A stretch of DNA of 64,000 nucleotides from positions 1-64,000 of the forward strand of contig NZ_WTYC01000005.1 of assembly GCF_009827325.1 (NCBI RefSeq), written 5' to 3'. The translations under genes and the position numbers were made by a program. Below are positions 1 through 8,634 of the stretch, piece after piece. The notes beneath the pieces are model-generated. The model did no database searches and had not been told where the DNA came from. It saw nothing but the letters and a program-made list of their open reading frames with translations. This DNA comes from Qipengyuania vulgaris (GTDB lineage Bacteria; Pseudomonadota; Alphaproteobacteria; Sphingomonadales; Sphingomonadaceae). Position 1 is the stretch's first letter. The number at the start of each line of letters is the position of its first letter.

Positions 1-25
1 TTCGCAGGCTGCTAACTATTCCTCG

Positions 26-805
26 ATGACCAACTCGATTTCTCCTTGGTCTCCCTATGTGGGGCGCACTTCGATGGTGTCGGCGGGGCGAAAAACGCTC
101 ACTTCGGCGTTTGCCGACCTTGTCGTTTCTCGTCAGGGGTTCCAGTCCTACGAATTACCCGATATCTTCTCTGCTCCTGTGGATGAAGGTGAGAACGACG
201 CGGCGCGCGATCTCGTCCGGCTCGAGGCCGAGCATCTGTCTCGCATGTTTGCGAACGGCCGCCTTACCAGTTTTGCACGCCCACTGGGCGGCGGTGAGGT
301 TACCACTATCGCATCTGAGTTTTGGGAACTCGACGATCCGTTGCCGCGCTTCGCAACCGGTGTGTTGAATCTAGAACAATGGGCTGACGAAGGTGCCGAA
401 CCAACCCATCGCATCTTCGTCGATGGTCAGCAGTTCGATGGTTGGCTCGCAAGCCTCAAGCCACTCGGACCGCTGTCCAACCGGCAGGTCGAGGAAATCG
501 TCGACCCGCAATTGCGCGCGACAAGGTCTGTTGCCAGACGGAGCGCACAGTGTGGGTTCGGCCAAGCCGACGGGGTAGTGGATGGGCATCAGCATGAGAT
601 GTCCACCCCGCCCGGGGTCGGTCCCGAATTTCTCACGGTAAAAGAAGTCAGCACGCTTGTCGGTCGTAGCCGGTCCTCAATCTACGAGGATGAGAAGAAG
701 GGACAATTCCCCGAGCGCGTAAAAATTGGAGCCAGTTCTCGCTGGGCGAAATCCGAAGTGCTTGCCTGGATCGCTGAACAGGCGACAAAGCGCGGCGAAG
801 GCTAG
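26..805 (+). CDS. AlpA-type helix-turn-helix protein with a long N-terminal region
   Basis: The last 65 or so residues (from about residue 197) read as an AlpA/excisionase-like helix-turn-helix: FLTVKEVSTLVGRSRSSIY, then KIGASSRWAKSEVLAWI. AlpA-family proteins bind DNA near phage or island ends and control excision. The first 190 residues are acidic, match no family I recognise, and have no membrane segment. The frame is open to the window edge, so the true start may lie further left. An internal ATG at 599 would give just the 68-residue HTH protein. The gene converges on the integrase at 802-2139 and overlaps it by 4 nt, a common layout at the end of an integrated element. The HTH is clear; the start is not. 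Confidence 0.7.
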   Translation: MTNSISPWSPYVGRTSMVSAGRKTLTSAFADLVVSRQGFQSYELPDIFSAPVDEGENDAARDLVRLEAEHLSRMFANGRLTSFARPLGGGEVTTIASEFWELDDPLPRFATGVLNLEQWADEGAEPTHRIFVDGQQFDGWLASLKPLGPLSNRQVEEIVDPQLRATRSVARRSAQCGFGQADGVVDGHQHEMSTPPGVGPEFLTVKEVSTLVGRSRSSIYEDEKKGQFPERVKIGASSRWAKSEVLAWIAEQATKRGEG

Positions 806-2139
806 CGTCGCTTGCGTCTGGGGCTATCGACGACCTCTTCGGGCGGTATCGCTCCTTCCATAATCATGTCAGCCCAGCGTTGGGCGAGTTCGCGGCGGCG
901 CGGTTTGTACGCAGCGCGATTATACCGCAGTTCGCTTGCACTCATTCCCTTGGGGGTGTGCGCGAGCATCAGATCGATGATCATGCGATCGGCCAAGAGC
1001 CGCACATCGTTGCCTAGTTCCCGCTCAGCCTGTTCGTTCATGATGGTCGAGAAACTGGAGCGCCAGCCATGTGGCACGTGTCGACCCTTGTAGCCTTCGC
1101 GATTGTACAGATAGCCGATGGCATTCTCGCTGATTGGCTTGGTGCCTGAACGCGCGCCAGGAAAAGCAAATGACGAGCGTCCCGTGAGCCAGCGCACAGC
1201 GCGTAGAGCGTCGACGGCCTGCTTGGAAAGCGGGATCGGATGGCTGAAGGCTTCATCACTGCGCAGGTGGAGCTCCTGCTTGATCTTTTCCGCAGGAACC
1301 GTCCACAATGCATCGCTGCTATCGGCTTCGGGATCAGCCCAGTCGATACCAGTGATGTCATTCCATTCCATGAAGCGCACCATGCCGGGACGTTGCGCCG
1401 TAAGTGCGAGTATCCTGGCTGCCAAGCGATTAACCGGTGAAGCCCCGGCCCGATCGATATCTGTCATGAATCCTCGTATCGCTTCGACAGACAGCAAGGC
1501 CGGATAGCGCTTTGCGGGAGGCAGTGGTCTCAACGCATCATTGATTGCGGTGGCGGGGTTCTCGAGCTTCGCGCCCTCGGCATTTGCATAGCGATAGACT
1601 GCGGCAACACGCTGTTTGAGTCGCCTTGCCGTCTCGATGGCACCACGATTTTCAACCTTGCGCAGGACGGCCAGGAGCAGCGGCTTGTCGATATCGGCCA
1701 ACGGCATGGAGCCAAGATCGGGAAAGATGTCACGCTCGAGGCTGGTGATGACGTCGTTAGCGTGCACAGGCTTCCAGCGTCCCAATTGAAGCGCGTGCCA
1801 TTCGCGGGCCACCACTTCGAAGGACTTTGACACCCCCTCGTCCCCGACGAGACGCCCGCGTTTCACAGCATGCCGAGGGTCCCGTCCTTCGCGAAGTATC
1901 TTCTTCGCCTCGTCACGTTTTTCACGTGCTTCGGCGAGAGAGACCTCAGGATATGTGCCCAAAGTGAGCAAGCGCTCCTTCTTTTCGAACCGATATTTAT
2001 AGCGCCAGCTTATGTGCCCCTTGCCTGATATGTGCAGGTGAAGTCCGCGGCTATCGGTGAGCTTGTAGGCCTTGTCCCTCGCCGCTGCCGCGCGCGCAGC
2101 CTTATCCGTCAGCATCCGATACCCCCAATCCGCACTCAC
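802..2139 (-). CDS. P4-type tyrosine integrase (left element)
   Basis: A full-length site-specific tyrosine recombinase of 445 aa. The N-terminus (about residues 10-95) is the arm-binding DUF4102-type domain, with the block LLTLGTYPEVSLAEAREKR. A core-binding region follows, then the catalytic domain with Arg in TAQRPGMVRF, His/Arg in HGWRSSF, a His in LMLAHTP and a nucleophilic Tyr near residue 406 in LRYNRAAY. A second possible start is the Met at residue 9. Its 5' end faces, at 135 bp, the 17-bp copy of the tRNA-Ser 3' end at 2274-2290. It therefore belongs to an element extending left of the window, with this end near its att site. P4 integrases typically use tRNA 3' ends, which fits. All catalytic residues are present, so it is probably active. 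Confidence 0.95.
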   Translation of the reverse strand: MSADWGYRMLTDKAARAAAARDKAYKLTDSRGLHLHISGKGHISWRYKYRFEKKERLLTLGTYPEVSLAEAREKRDEAKKILREGRDPRHAVKRGRLVGDEGVSKSFEVVAREWHALQLGRWKPVHANDVITSLERDIFPDLGSMPLADIDKPLLLAVLRKVENRGAIETARRLKQRVAAVYRYANAEGAKLENPATAINDALRPLPPAKRYPALLSVEAIRGFMTDIDRAGASPVNRLAARILALTAQRPGMVRFMEWNDITGIDWADPEADSSDALWTVPAEKIKQELHLRSDEAFSHPIPLSKQAVDALRAVRWLTGRSSFAFPGARSGTKPISENAIGYLYNREGYKGRHVPHGWRSSFSTIMNEQAERELGNDVRLLADRMIIDLMLAHTPKGMSASELRYNRAAYKPRRRELAQRWADMIMEGAIPPEEVVDSPRRKRR

Positions 2140-2633
2140 GTTACCCCCAATCTACCCCCGCATGCCCTCGGCTAGGGGTAAATTGGCATGGACAACATAG
2201 GAGACGGAAATAGCCGAATTGTAAAGGTTTTTGGGCGACTTTGGTGACGTCTGGACGGCCTCGAAAAGGCCGGTGGCGGAGAGGGAGGGAGCCAAATCAG
2301 CTATATTTTTCAGCTAGTTATCACTAGGTCAGTACGGCTAACACCACCTCAGCCATAAATTCGGCAATGGTCTGTCACGGATTAGTGTGGACAATATGGC
2401 CGGTCTGGAGGCTAGGTTCCACGTCGCCAAAGGGTCGGTAGTGGAAGGTCCGCTCTCCCCATAGACATCCCAAGAAGCGGACCTCTGTCCGGGCAACTAG
2501 ACAAACCTGACCCAGGCCCTCTCCATAAAATGTACCGGAAAATCGGGCCACGGATCACGGGGCCGCCCGAAGTTAACCGCGAATTAAGTATGCGGTCTTT
2601 ATTTGGTTTAATGCCAATGGAGGGGTCGCACCC
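2140..2633. other. Intergenic region at the junction of the two elements
   Basis: No gene is visible. The region holds the integrase promoter area, the candidate att site (2274-2290), and a 9-bp perfect inverted repeat (2446-2454 with 2476-2484, loop 21 nt) not followed by a T run. The 5' flank of the GTG start at 2634 has a good ribosome binding site (GGAGGGG near 2619). Confidence 0.6.
2274..2290. repeat. Candidate att site: 17-bp copy of the tRNA-Ser 3' end
   Basis: These 17 bp are identical to 26008-26024, the 3' end of tRNA-Ser(CGA) including its CCA, in the same orientation. Identity stops exactly at the CCA on one side and inside the T arm on the other. Both copies lie 135-185 bp upstream of a P4-type integrase on the minus strand. 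This is the expected junction left by integration at a tRNA 3' end. The repeat is purine rich, so chance similarity is conceivable but unlikely given the exact register and flanking integrases. Confidence 0.75.
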
Positions 2634-4892
2634 GTGTCGACGATTTTAGAGAGTGAGACCGCGCGCCTTGCTGCGCTCCATGCTTTGCGCTTGCTCGATA
2701 CGCCGCGGCAGGATTGCTTCGACAGAATAACCGAGCATTGCGCTCAGTTGTTCGGCTGTACTGTCGCTCTAATTACGCTCGTGGATGAGGACCGGCAGTG
2801 GTTTTTGTCCCGCAAGGGTCTCGACGTACATCAGACTCCGCGCAACCTCTCTTTATGCGCCCACGTCGTGCAGACCGGAGAGCGCTTGCTTGTCTCCGAT
2901 GCGCGGAATGATGAACGTTTTAACGCAAACCCCCTTGTCGCCGCAGACGGGGGTGTACGTGCATACTTGGGTCAGCCCATCTCTAACTTTGATGGAACTA
3001 TCATCGGAGCGCTCTGCGTGGCTGATCCGCGCCCGGGCCTTTTCGATGGGAAGCAGCATTCCCTACTGGCCAATCTGGGGAAAACTGTAGAGGACCTAAT
3101 CGAGGCGCATCGCCAGCGCTTAGAGGCAGCCGAACTGAGCGGAAGCCTTGTCGAACGGTCGGACCGACTCGAGAAATCAAACCGAATCTTCAAACAGGCA
3201 GAGAAAACAGCCAAGATCGGCTCGTGGGAGCTAGACATCGAGACAGGCATCTTGGAGCATTCCGATGAAGCCTTGTCGATACTCGGAATTGCCAAGAGTG
3301 ATTCACGGGAGATCGAGGCGGCCTTTGATCGATACGCCCCCGACGATCGAGCCCTAGTTAAGGAAGCCCTTGAAGCAATACTTGCGAGCAAAGGGACCGC
3401 TAGCATCGAAGCTGACATTCTCACCCCCGACGGACAAATAAAGCGCGCCAAGACGACGGGCGAATATCTGGCAGGAAATGATAACCAAGGGCCGCGCGTT
3501 GTTGGGATCATTCAGGACATAACCGAAGCGCAGCATGCGCGCATGGCGCTCCAGCGTGCGGCTGATTACGATGCATTGACCGGCCTTCACAACCGAAACG
3601 CCTTCGACCGGATCCTCGGTGAGAGAATTAAACTCTACCGCAAATCTCAGCAGGATTTCTTTGTGCTGATGCTCGATCTGGATGGCTTCAAGGACATTAA
3701 TGACTGCTTTGGCCATTTGGTAGGCGATGTTGTGCTTGAGGAGATTAGCTCGCGTATCTCGAAAGCCGTCCCGACTGGCGCGATTGCCGCCCGCTGGGGA
3801 GGCGACGAGTTCGCCATCATTACTCCGCTAGGCACCACTCTCAAAGAAGCAAGAAACCTCGGCAAGGCGATGATTGCGGCAGTCGCAGATCAGGTTGAAA
3901 TTTCCGGCCGACAGGTGGGCGTAAGTGCGACCTGCGGACTTGCGCAGAGCGCCGAAGATCTCAACGTTCGTGAATTGATGCGGCGGGCCGACCTCGCCCT
4001 CTATCATGGTAAGTCTCGCGAGCCCGGCCGCATTCATGACTATAATGAAAAGCTCGAACGCGCGAACCGGTTAAGGCAGGATGCAATCAGCCAGGTACGG
4101 ACTGCGCTAGACGAAGATCGTATTTACGTGGGCTACCAACCCATTGTCCATCTTTCCACCAATGCCCTTGAGGGCCTGGAAGCCCTGATGCGACTGAACA
4201 CCCGTTCGGGGGCCAAGCTTACAGCCACGCAGGTGTTGCCCGCGCTACTCGATCCCGTGCTGTCGCGCGACATTAGCGAACGTATGGTTGATCTTGTCTG
4301 CGGAGATTTTCCTCAAATCTGGGCCGGACAGCCCGGGGTCCAGTTCATCAGCATCAATGCTACCGAAGCAGACTTGCTGAGCCGAGAGTTCTCGGACCGC
4401 CTGTTAGGCGCCTTGCAGTCTCACTGCATACCTCCGCAAAACGTTACTCTTGAGATTACTGAGACGATGCTGCTGGTGAACGACAGCGCAGCGGTACAAA
4501 AAGTCCTGGAGAATCTTCGCCGAGCAGGTATGCAAATCGCGCTGGACGACTTCGGAACCGGCTTCTCTTCCCTTTCCCACCTCCGCGATTTTCCGATCGA
4601 CAAGGTGAAGATCGATGGCAGCTTTGTTCAGAAAATGAGCTGCGACCATCAGACAAAACTGATTGTGCAGGCCCTGATCGGGATGGCAAAGAATCTTGGT
4701 ATCGAGGTTATTGCTGAAGGCGTGGAGACGGAAGAGCAACGAGATCTCTTGTTAGAGATGGGCTGTTACTACGGTCAGGGATATCTGTTCAGCCCCGCTG
4801 AGACAGCCTGCCGCTTGAAGTTCCTCAAATATGGCGGCCGCAATCAAGGACTGGAGTCCCCTGAGTTGGCACTCGCGGGCGCCGCGCGTTGA
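2634..4892 (+). CDS. GAF-PAS-GGDEF-EAL cyclic-di-GMP signalling protein
   Basis: A soluble 752-aa protein predicted to make and/or degrade cyclic-di-GMP. Order: GAF domain (about 20-165), a short coiled linker, PAS (about 190-300, with GSWELDIETG), GGDEF (about 310-465, active-site WGGDEF at residues 388-393), and EAL (about 485-735). The EAL domain keeps EALMRL, NATEADL, EITETMLL, DDFGTGFSSL, KIDGSF and IAEGVE, so metal and substrate residues appear intact. The RxxD inhibitory site expected just upstream of GGDEF is absent (the equivalent reads VPTG), so product feedback is probably lacking. Translation starts at GTG 2634 behind GGAGGGG. It is the first gene inside the left att site and is followed 14 nt later by a PilZ protein, a likely effector. 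Confidence 0.93.
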   Translation: MSTILESETARLAALHALRLLDTPRQDCFDRITEHCAQLFGCTVALITLVDEDRQWFLSRKGLDVHQTPRNLSLCAHVVQTGERLLVSDARNDERFNANPLVAADGGVRAYLGQPISNFDGTIIGALCVADPRPGLFDGKQHSLLANLGKTVEDLIEAHRQRLEAAELSGSLVERSDRLEKSNRIFKQAEKTAKIGSWELDIETGILEHSDEALSILGIAKSDSREIEAAFDRYAPDDRALVKEALEAILASKGTASIEADILTPDGQIKRAKTTGEYLAGNDNQGPRVVGIIQDITEAQHARMALQRAADYDALTGLHNRNAFDRILGERIKLYRKSQQDFFVLMLDLDGFKDINDCFGHLVGDVVLEEISSRISKAVPTGAIAARWGGDEFAIITPLGTTLKEARNLGKAMIAAVADQVEISGRQVGVSATCGLAQSAEDLNVRELMRRADLALYHGKSREPGRIHDYNEKLERANRLRQDAISQVRTALDEDRIYVGYQPIVHLSTNALEGLEALMRLNTRSGAKLTATQVLPALLDPVLSRDISERMVDLVCGDFPQIWAGQPGVQFISINATEADLLSREFSDRLLGALQSHCIPPQNVTLEITETMLLVNDSAAVQKVLENLRRAGMQIALDDFGTGFSSLSHLRDFPIDKVKIDGSFVQKMSCDHQTKLIVQALIGMAKNLGIEVIAEGVETEEQRDLLLEMGCYYGQGYLFSPAETACRLKFLKYGGRNQGLESPELALAGAAR

Positions 4893-4906
4893 AATAAGGG
4901 CATGCT

Positions 4907-5491
4907 GTGAGTAGCGATCAGCAACCTGCGCATATAGCGTCACAGCGCTCACATGAGCGGACACGGTTGTTTATCATCGTAAACCTTTCTTGCGCGTCGA
5001 TGTCGGGCACTGTTCGCATACGGGATATGTCTGATTTCGGAGCGCGGATTGAGGCGGACACCTTGCCGCCCCTTGGGGAGCGGGTGAAGCTGCGCAAGGG
5101 CGAATTAAGCGCGACCGGCGCCATAGTTCGCCGCGTAGGCAATCAGGCGGGGGTGCATTTTGAGAGGCCCGTCAATGTTGTTGATTGGCTACCAAACAAG
5201 GCGCGATCGCAGTTGATGGTTGATATTGCCTTCGAGACAATCAAACCCCGCTTTGAAGGTGGACCCCCTACTGCCAACATTGCTGCAAACGCCCGCGCAG
5301 AAGCCAGCGCTCTGCCCTCCAGTCCAGCCACTCGTGACGAACTCGAAGGAATTGCCGATATGCTTGACGCATTGGCCGACACGATGAGTGAGGATCCAGT
5401 GATTATCGCGAGTTATCTCGACAAGCTGCAAGTGCTCGACATCGCGTCTCAGAAGCTGCGGAAGGTGGGACGCGACCTGGCTCAGCAGTAG
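4907..5491 (+). CDS. PilZ-domain protein
   Basis: A 194-aa cytoplasmic protein whose first 100 residues form a PilZ domain: an Arg-rich start (SHERTRLFI) and the DMSDFGARIEA signature, equivalent to the DxSxxG element that contacts cyclic-di-GMP. The canonical RxxxR spacing is imperfect, so ligand binding is likely but not certain. The C-terminal 80 residues are Ala-rich then helical and match no family I know. GTG start at 4907; the ATG at 4902 runs into a stop at once. It lies 14 nt after the GGDEF-EAL gene, so the two are probably co-transcribed as enzyme and receptor. Confidence 0.85.
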   Translation: MSSDQQPAHIASQRSHERTRLFIIVNLSCASMSGTVRIRDMSDFGARIEADTLPPLGERVKLRKGELSATGAIVRRVGNQAGVHFERPVNVVDWLPNKARSQLMVDIAFETIKPRFEGGPPTANIAANARAEASALPSSPATRDELEGIADMLDALADTMSEDPVIIASYLDKLQVLDIASQKLRKVGRDLAQQ

Positions 5492-5609
5492 CCAACAAAA
5501 CAGAGATAGAGAGCAACATTCCATTGGTTCGGCGGCATGGCCATCACCATTGGAACCGTCATCCCGGTATGGCGAATTTGCCACTCTGCCGAACAAACTG
5601 TCTCTGAAT

Positions 5610-5633
5610 GGAACAGTTTTGATCAAGCCCGTT
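5610..5633 (+). promoter_or_regulatory. EcfG-like promoter with a 15-nt spacer
   Basis: GGAAC at 5610-5614 and CGTT at 5630-5633, spaced 15 nt and ending 34 nt before the ATG at 5668. Other candidates in this window have 16- or 17-nt spacers, so this one is short and uncertain. Confidence 0.35.
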
Positions 5634-5667
5634 GTTTCCTCGATAGGTCTGGCAAAAGGTAGTCCAC

Positions 5668-5790
5668 ATGCGAGATGAGCAAGAGGACGATAGGGAGTAC
5701 CAACCGCGGCACGCGGGCGATAATCCGCTCTGGTTTGCGGTCACTCTTGTGGCGGCAACCTTTGGGTTGCTTCACCTTTTTGTTGCGTAA
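5668..5790 (+). CDS. Small membrane protein, 40 aa
   Basis: A short reading frame with an acidic N-terminus (MRDEQEDDREY) and a hydrophobic C-terminal segment (FAVTLVAATFGLLHLFVA, about residues 23-40) that would span a membrane once. AAAGG lies 7-11 nt upstream of the ATG. A GGAAC/CGTT pair lies just upstream, suggesting stress control. It overlaps the opposite-strand gene at 5741-5935 by 50 nt. No homologue is recognised. The acidic head plus single membrane anchor is typical of real small proteins, but no comparison was possible. Confidence 0.5.
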   Translation: MRDEQEDDREYQPRHAGDNPLWFAVTLVAATFGLLHLFVA

Positions 5791-5935
5791 CTCGATGAGT
5801 TCTAGTTGCCTCATTTTTGCGGCGGCCGTTACTAGATCTCCAGTCGGCTCTTCCTTTCCACGCGACCAGTAGCTCGCTCAAGGCGAACGAGAAAACTAAT
5901 GCTGCAAGAATAGCCGCCAAGGCGATCCAGGTCAT
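5741..5935 (-). CDS. Small membrane protein, 64 aa
   Basis: Begins MTWIALAAILAALVFSFALS, a single N-terminal membrane segment, followed by a basic, polar tail. ATG at 5935 was chosen because a strong Shine-Dalgarno (GGAGGG) lies 6 nt upstream; the frame itself opens a few codons earlier. No family is recognised. It is convergent with, and overlaps by 50 nt, the 40-aa peptide at 5668-5790, so one of the two may be spurious. The strong ribosome site favours this one. Confidence 0.6.
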   Translation of the reverse strand: MTWIALAAILAALVFSFALSELLVAWKGRADWRSSNGRRKNEATRTHRVTQQKGEATQRLPPQE

Positions 5936-6055
5936 CACGAACCCTCCTAGAGTGCGGGGCAACGTCTTCGACTCGCATACACTTTTTTCGACCTAGAGAC
6001 GAGTCGCAGACGCTCTGCCGGACGGGCCTCAACCATAAGCAGATGATTTAGCCGT

Positions 6056-6253
6056 TCAGGAACTCGAGTGCTCTACGGCTTTTCTCAATCGGTCCGCTTG
6101 AGCTTTTGCCTTGGCGATGGCGGGTTCGGAGCAATCTGCCTCGGCAAGATCATCGATCTGATCCGCGGCGCGTATGGCCAATTTCTGCAGAGCTAGTTTC
6201 TCCTGCTCAGCGTTCTCAAGATCATGCCGAACCTCGCGATCATCCCTTTCCAT
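6056..6253 (-). CDS. Hypothetical small coiled-coil protein
   Basis: A 65-aa, highly charged, helical product (MERDDREVRHDLENAEQEK start) with heptad-like spacing over most of its length and no membrane segment or signal peptide. GGAGA lies about 9 nt upstream of the ATG. Function unknown. It is divergent from the hypothetical gene at 6295 and may share a promoter region of about 40 nt with it. Confidence 0.55.
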   Translation of the reverse strand: MERDDREVRHDLENAEQEKLALQKLAIRAADQIDDLAEADCSEPAIAKAKAQADRLRKAVEHSSS

Positions 6254-6294
6254 AACGTGCCGTCTCCATGCTCGGACCTAACGCTCGGTAGTTG

Positions 6295-6690
6295 ATGATT
6301 AATTTTTCCGAGCGATCTATTTACGACATACTAAGGTCCTCGTTCCAGAAAATCCGGAGCATCGATTCAGAACTGCAAAAGCAGCGGTGCAATTTCGGGA
6401 GCAAGACCATGATATGCCGCCAGAAGGAGATGCCGAGACCCGTTTTCGAAAAGCTAAAGCGAAGTTATAGCGATACGTATCGCGCCCTTAAGGAGCCATC
6501 TGGAGCCGCATTGTTCGTCTACCGCAATTGCTCGGCCAATCCGGTCGTTATGCTGTCACAGAATTTCAGCGAGATTTTTGAAAGGCTTTCTACGGGTAAC
6601 TGGGAAAGCATTTACGACCCGGACCTCTCCGAGTGCGAGTTCGTCGCAGGCGATGCGAGCCTGGCCGCGCAGATTGTCCAATCGGCCTAG
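6295..6690 (+). CDS. Hypothetical protein, 131 aa
   Basis: No family recognised. The product is a soluble mixed alpha/beta protein with several Cys residues and no signal peptide. ATG 6295 is preferred over the TTG immediately before it. The ribosome site is weak. The following 570 nt contain no convincing gene, so it is probably monocistronic island cargo. Confidence 0.5.
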   Translation: MINFSERSIYDILRSSFQKIRSIDSELQKQRCNFGSKTMICRQKEMPRPVFEKLKRSYSDTYRALKEPSGAALFVYRNCSANPVVMLSQNFSEIFERLSTGNWESIYDPDLSECEFVAGDASLAAQIVQSA

Positions 6691-7257
6691 AACTCCGAAG
6701 AATCTCGCACGATCTTGGTCTTGTTAATTGGGTATGCGACGGCCGCGGGTCAAAGAGGGTCGAGTTCTTCGGGAGGTTGCGGCCGCCGCACTCTGGTCAT
6801 GTATGCTGAGGACCACCGGATGCAACCATGCAACCAATTGATACCGCAGTGCGGTGCCGGAAAAGTATAGCCGGAAGACAGATGTGACGGGGGGTCTGAA
6901 CATCGGCCTTCCGGCTGCACGCCATTTCAGCGCACCTGATGAGAAAGGCCATTCATTCGTTTCGTTCCTTCGGGATTGAGGGGGGCAGCTGCCCGATCGG
7001 GCGGCACAGCGGTAATTCTTACAACGCCTTGATGCTATACCGCCCTACGACCGAGGGCCGGACAGTAACGCCCGAGAACATGTCTCACGTCTGCGGTCCG
7101 CGAGTCACCCGGCTACTTTGTAGTCGGCTTTTCGTTTGGAATGCAAATGGCAGACTTGTTCGCTATCAGTTGGTCCGTTTGTTCAGGCGGACACCACCGC
7201 ACGGGCCACGGACGAAACCTCATAAACTGCAGCCGTTTCCTTACGACGAACCGATGC
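6691..7257. other. Region with no convincing gene
   Basis: About 570 nt between two island genes. The longest frames here lack ribosome sites and run antisense into the hydrolase gene. No tRNA, strong hairpin or repeat was seen. Confidence 0.5.
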
Positions 7258-8373
7258 TCATCGAAGAAACTCTGCCAAAAACTTGGCTGCAATCGGGCTC
7301 TGCTCGATCTCGGCGCGAACAAGGCTGTTGTGCCACCACACTGCATCGGTGTTCGCCAGAACAATCAGAGTGAGCCTTTCCTCTGGCACTTTGAGATACA
7401 TCGCGGAATATCGGTCCGGATCCCAGCCCGAGTGCCAAGCGAGCCTGTGTCCTTGCCAGTCCTGAACAAACCATCCCCACCGGTAGTCGCCTGCATCATT
7501 CTCCAGAGGCTTCTTGAATATTCTTTCTTGCCAGGCGGGCGACAGCAGCGTGCCGCTGGCTAGGGCCTGGTCGAACTGCGCAAGGTGGCGCACACTGCCC
7601 TTGATGCCAGCGGAAGCGCGAAAGTCATCGTCTGATATCGCTGTCCTGACCCGCTGGCCATCCTTGACCATGAACGGGAGGGCGAGAAGCCGTAACGCCG
7701 AACCCCCATCAGGATCGCGCCAACCCAGCGCAATGTTCCGAATATCTGCCCGATCCATCACCTGTTCGCGAACAATACGGCGAAGGTCTCTTCCTCCCGC
7801 GCCGGTTATCACGCGATCAATGCGGGCGAAGCTGATCGGGTTGTAAACGAAAGTACTTCCGTCGCCATTGGCGCGCATGCTGAGCATGTCGCGCAGGGTT
7901 ACATCGCGTTCGCAGTTCATTGCGGGGATCAACGTACCATCGGCTTCTGCGCCGCCGCTCCCGAACAGGATTTCGCTTCGCGACAGCCATTCGCACGTTC
8001 CCGCCCAGCCCGCGTCCGCGCTCATCGAAATGTCGAAGTCCAATCCCTCGCGTTCAGCTTCGGCGATCAAAGCGGTCGCCACGATTGGCTTGGTTACAGA
8101 GGCAATCGAGAAGGTCGTATCCAGAGAGCTGGGTGTCTCGCCTTCGTCGTCGGACCAGCCATAGGCCTCCTCCCAGATCACCTTCCCGTCGCGCAGGATG
8201 GCAACAGAGACTGCCGGAATACCTTGCTCATTGCGGAAGGCTGCAAGATACTCATCGAAACTGGAAAGAGCGTCCCTCTCTTCGGCGCTACCGGGAGCAA
8301 CAGACTGCGCTTGTGCCGGGTATCCCGCGATAACGAGGAACCAGAACGCAGTGGTGAGAAGTCTGAATTGCAC
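7258..8373 (-). CDS. Secreted serine hydrolase of the class C beta-lactamase family
   Basis: A 371-aa protein with an N-terminal signal peptide (hydrophobic stretch about residues 4-19, cleavage probably after AQA). The catalytic SxxK motif is SVTK at residues 92-95, a YxN-type element is in FVYNPISF, and the third motif is WHSGWDP in place of KTG, as in many esterase/D-aminopeptidase members. Predicted location is the periplasm. Family members hydrolyse esters, D-amino-acid peptides or beta-lactams; the substrate cannot be read from sequence and resistance should not be assumed. The gene is divergent from the receiver gene at 8635, across a region that holds an EcfG promoter and two hairpins. 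Confidence 0.88.
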   Translation of the reverse strand: MQFRLLTTAFWFLVIAGYPAQAQSVAPGSAEERDALSSFDEYLAAFRNEQGIPAVSVAILRDGKVIWEEAYGWSDDEGETPSSLDTTFSIASVTKPIVATALIAEAEREGLDFDISMSADAGWAGTCEWLSRSEILFGSGGAEADGTLIPAMNCERDVTLRDMLSMRANGDGSTFVYNPISFARIDRVITGAGGRDLRRIVREQVMDRADIRNIALGWRDPDGGSALRLLALPFMVKDGQRVRTAISDDDFRASAGIKGSVRHLAQFDQALASGTLLSPAWQERIFKKPLENDAGDYRWGWFVQDWQGHRLAWHSGWDPDRYSAMYLKVPEERLTLIVLANTDAVWWHNSLVRAEIEQSPIAAKFLAEFLR

Positions 8374-8521
8374 CGATCAAAACTCCCGCCATCTTCGTTT
8401 GATTTAAGGACTAGCCGGAAGCAGAGTCAAATCTCCAAAGACCTCATGAGCCGCAACTCACTTCCAGCTTTGAACTTGATTGGACATTTGCTCGTGGCGA
8501 CCCGCGCCCTTTTCTGGCCTG

Positions 8522-8546
8522 GGAACGGCTGACAGCTTTTTTCGTT
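8522..8546 (+). promoter_or_regulatory. EcfG (general stress response) promoter
   Basis: GGAAC at 8522-8526 and CGTT at 8543-8546 with a 16-nt spacer, identical in form to the promoters before phyR and nepR later in this window. It points to the receiver gene at 8635 and lies inside the mobile island. Confidence 0.7.
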
Positions 8547-8547
8547 A

Positions 8548-8609
8548 AGCGCTTTAACGCTGGGTCACAAAGCGCTGGAAGCCTGCCACAACCGCATGCG
8601 GCAGGCTTC
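8548..8609 (+). promoter_or_regulatory. Two tandem hairpins in the leader of the receiver gene
   Basis: The first stem is 8548-8555 with 8569-8576 (8 bp). The second is 8578-8587 with 8600-8609 (10 bp, loop 12), followed by TCTCTTT and then the weak ribosome site of the gene at 8635. Transcription from the EcfG promoter would start at about this point. They may attenuate, stabilise or hide the ribosome site; the second could also be a terminator. Confidence 0.4.
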
Positions 8610-8634
8610 TCTTTCAAGGTAAAACTGCAGTATT

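Noticed and set aside
6939..7373. A 144-codon frame on the plus strand
   Set aside because: No ribosome site, no recognisable motif, and its end runs antisense through the hydrolase gene.
7258..8373. Antibiotic-resistance beta-lactamase
   Set aside because: SVTK and YxN are present but the third motif is HSG rather than KTG, which fits esterase or peptidase members; resistance cannot be claimed.
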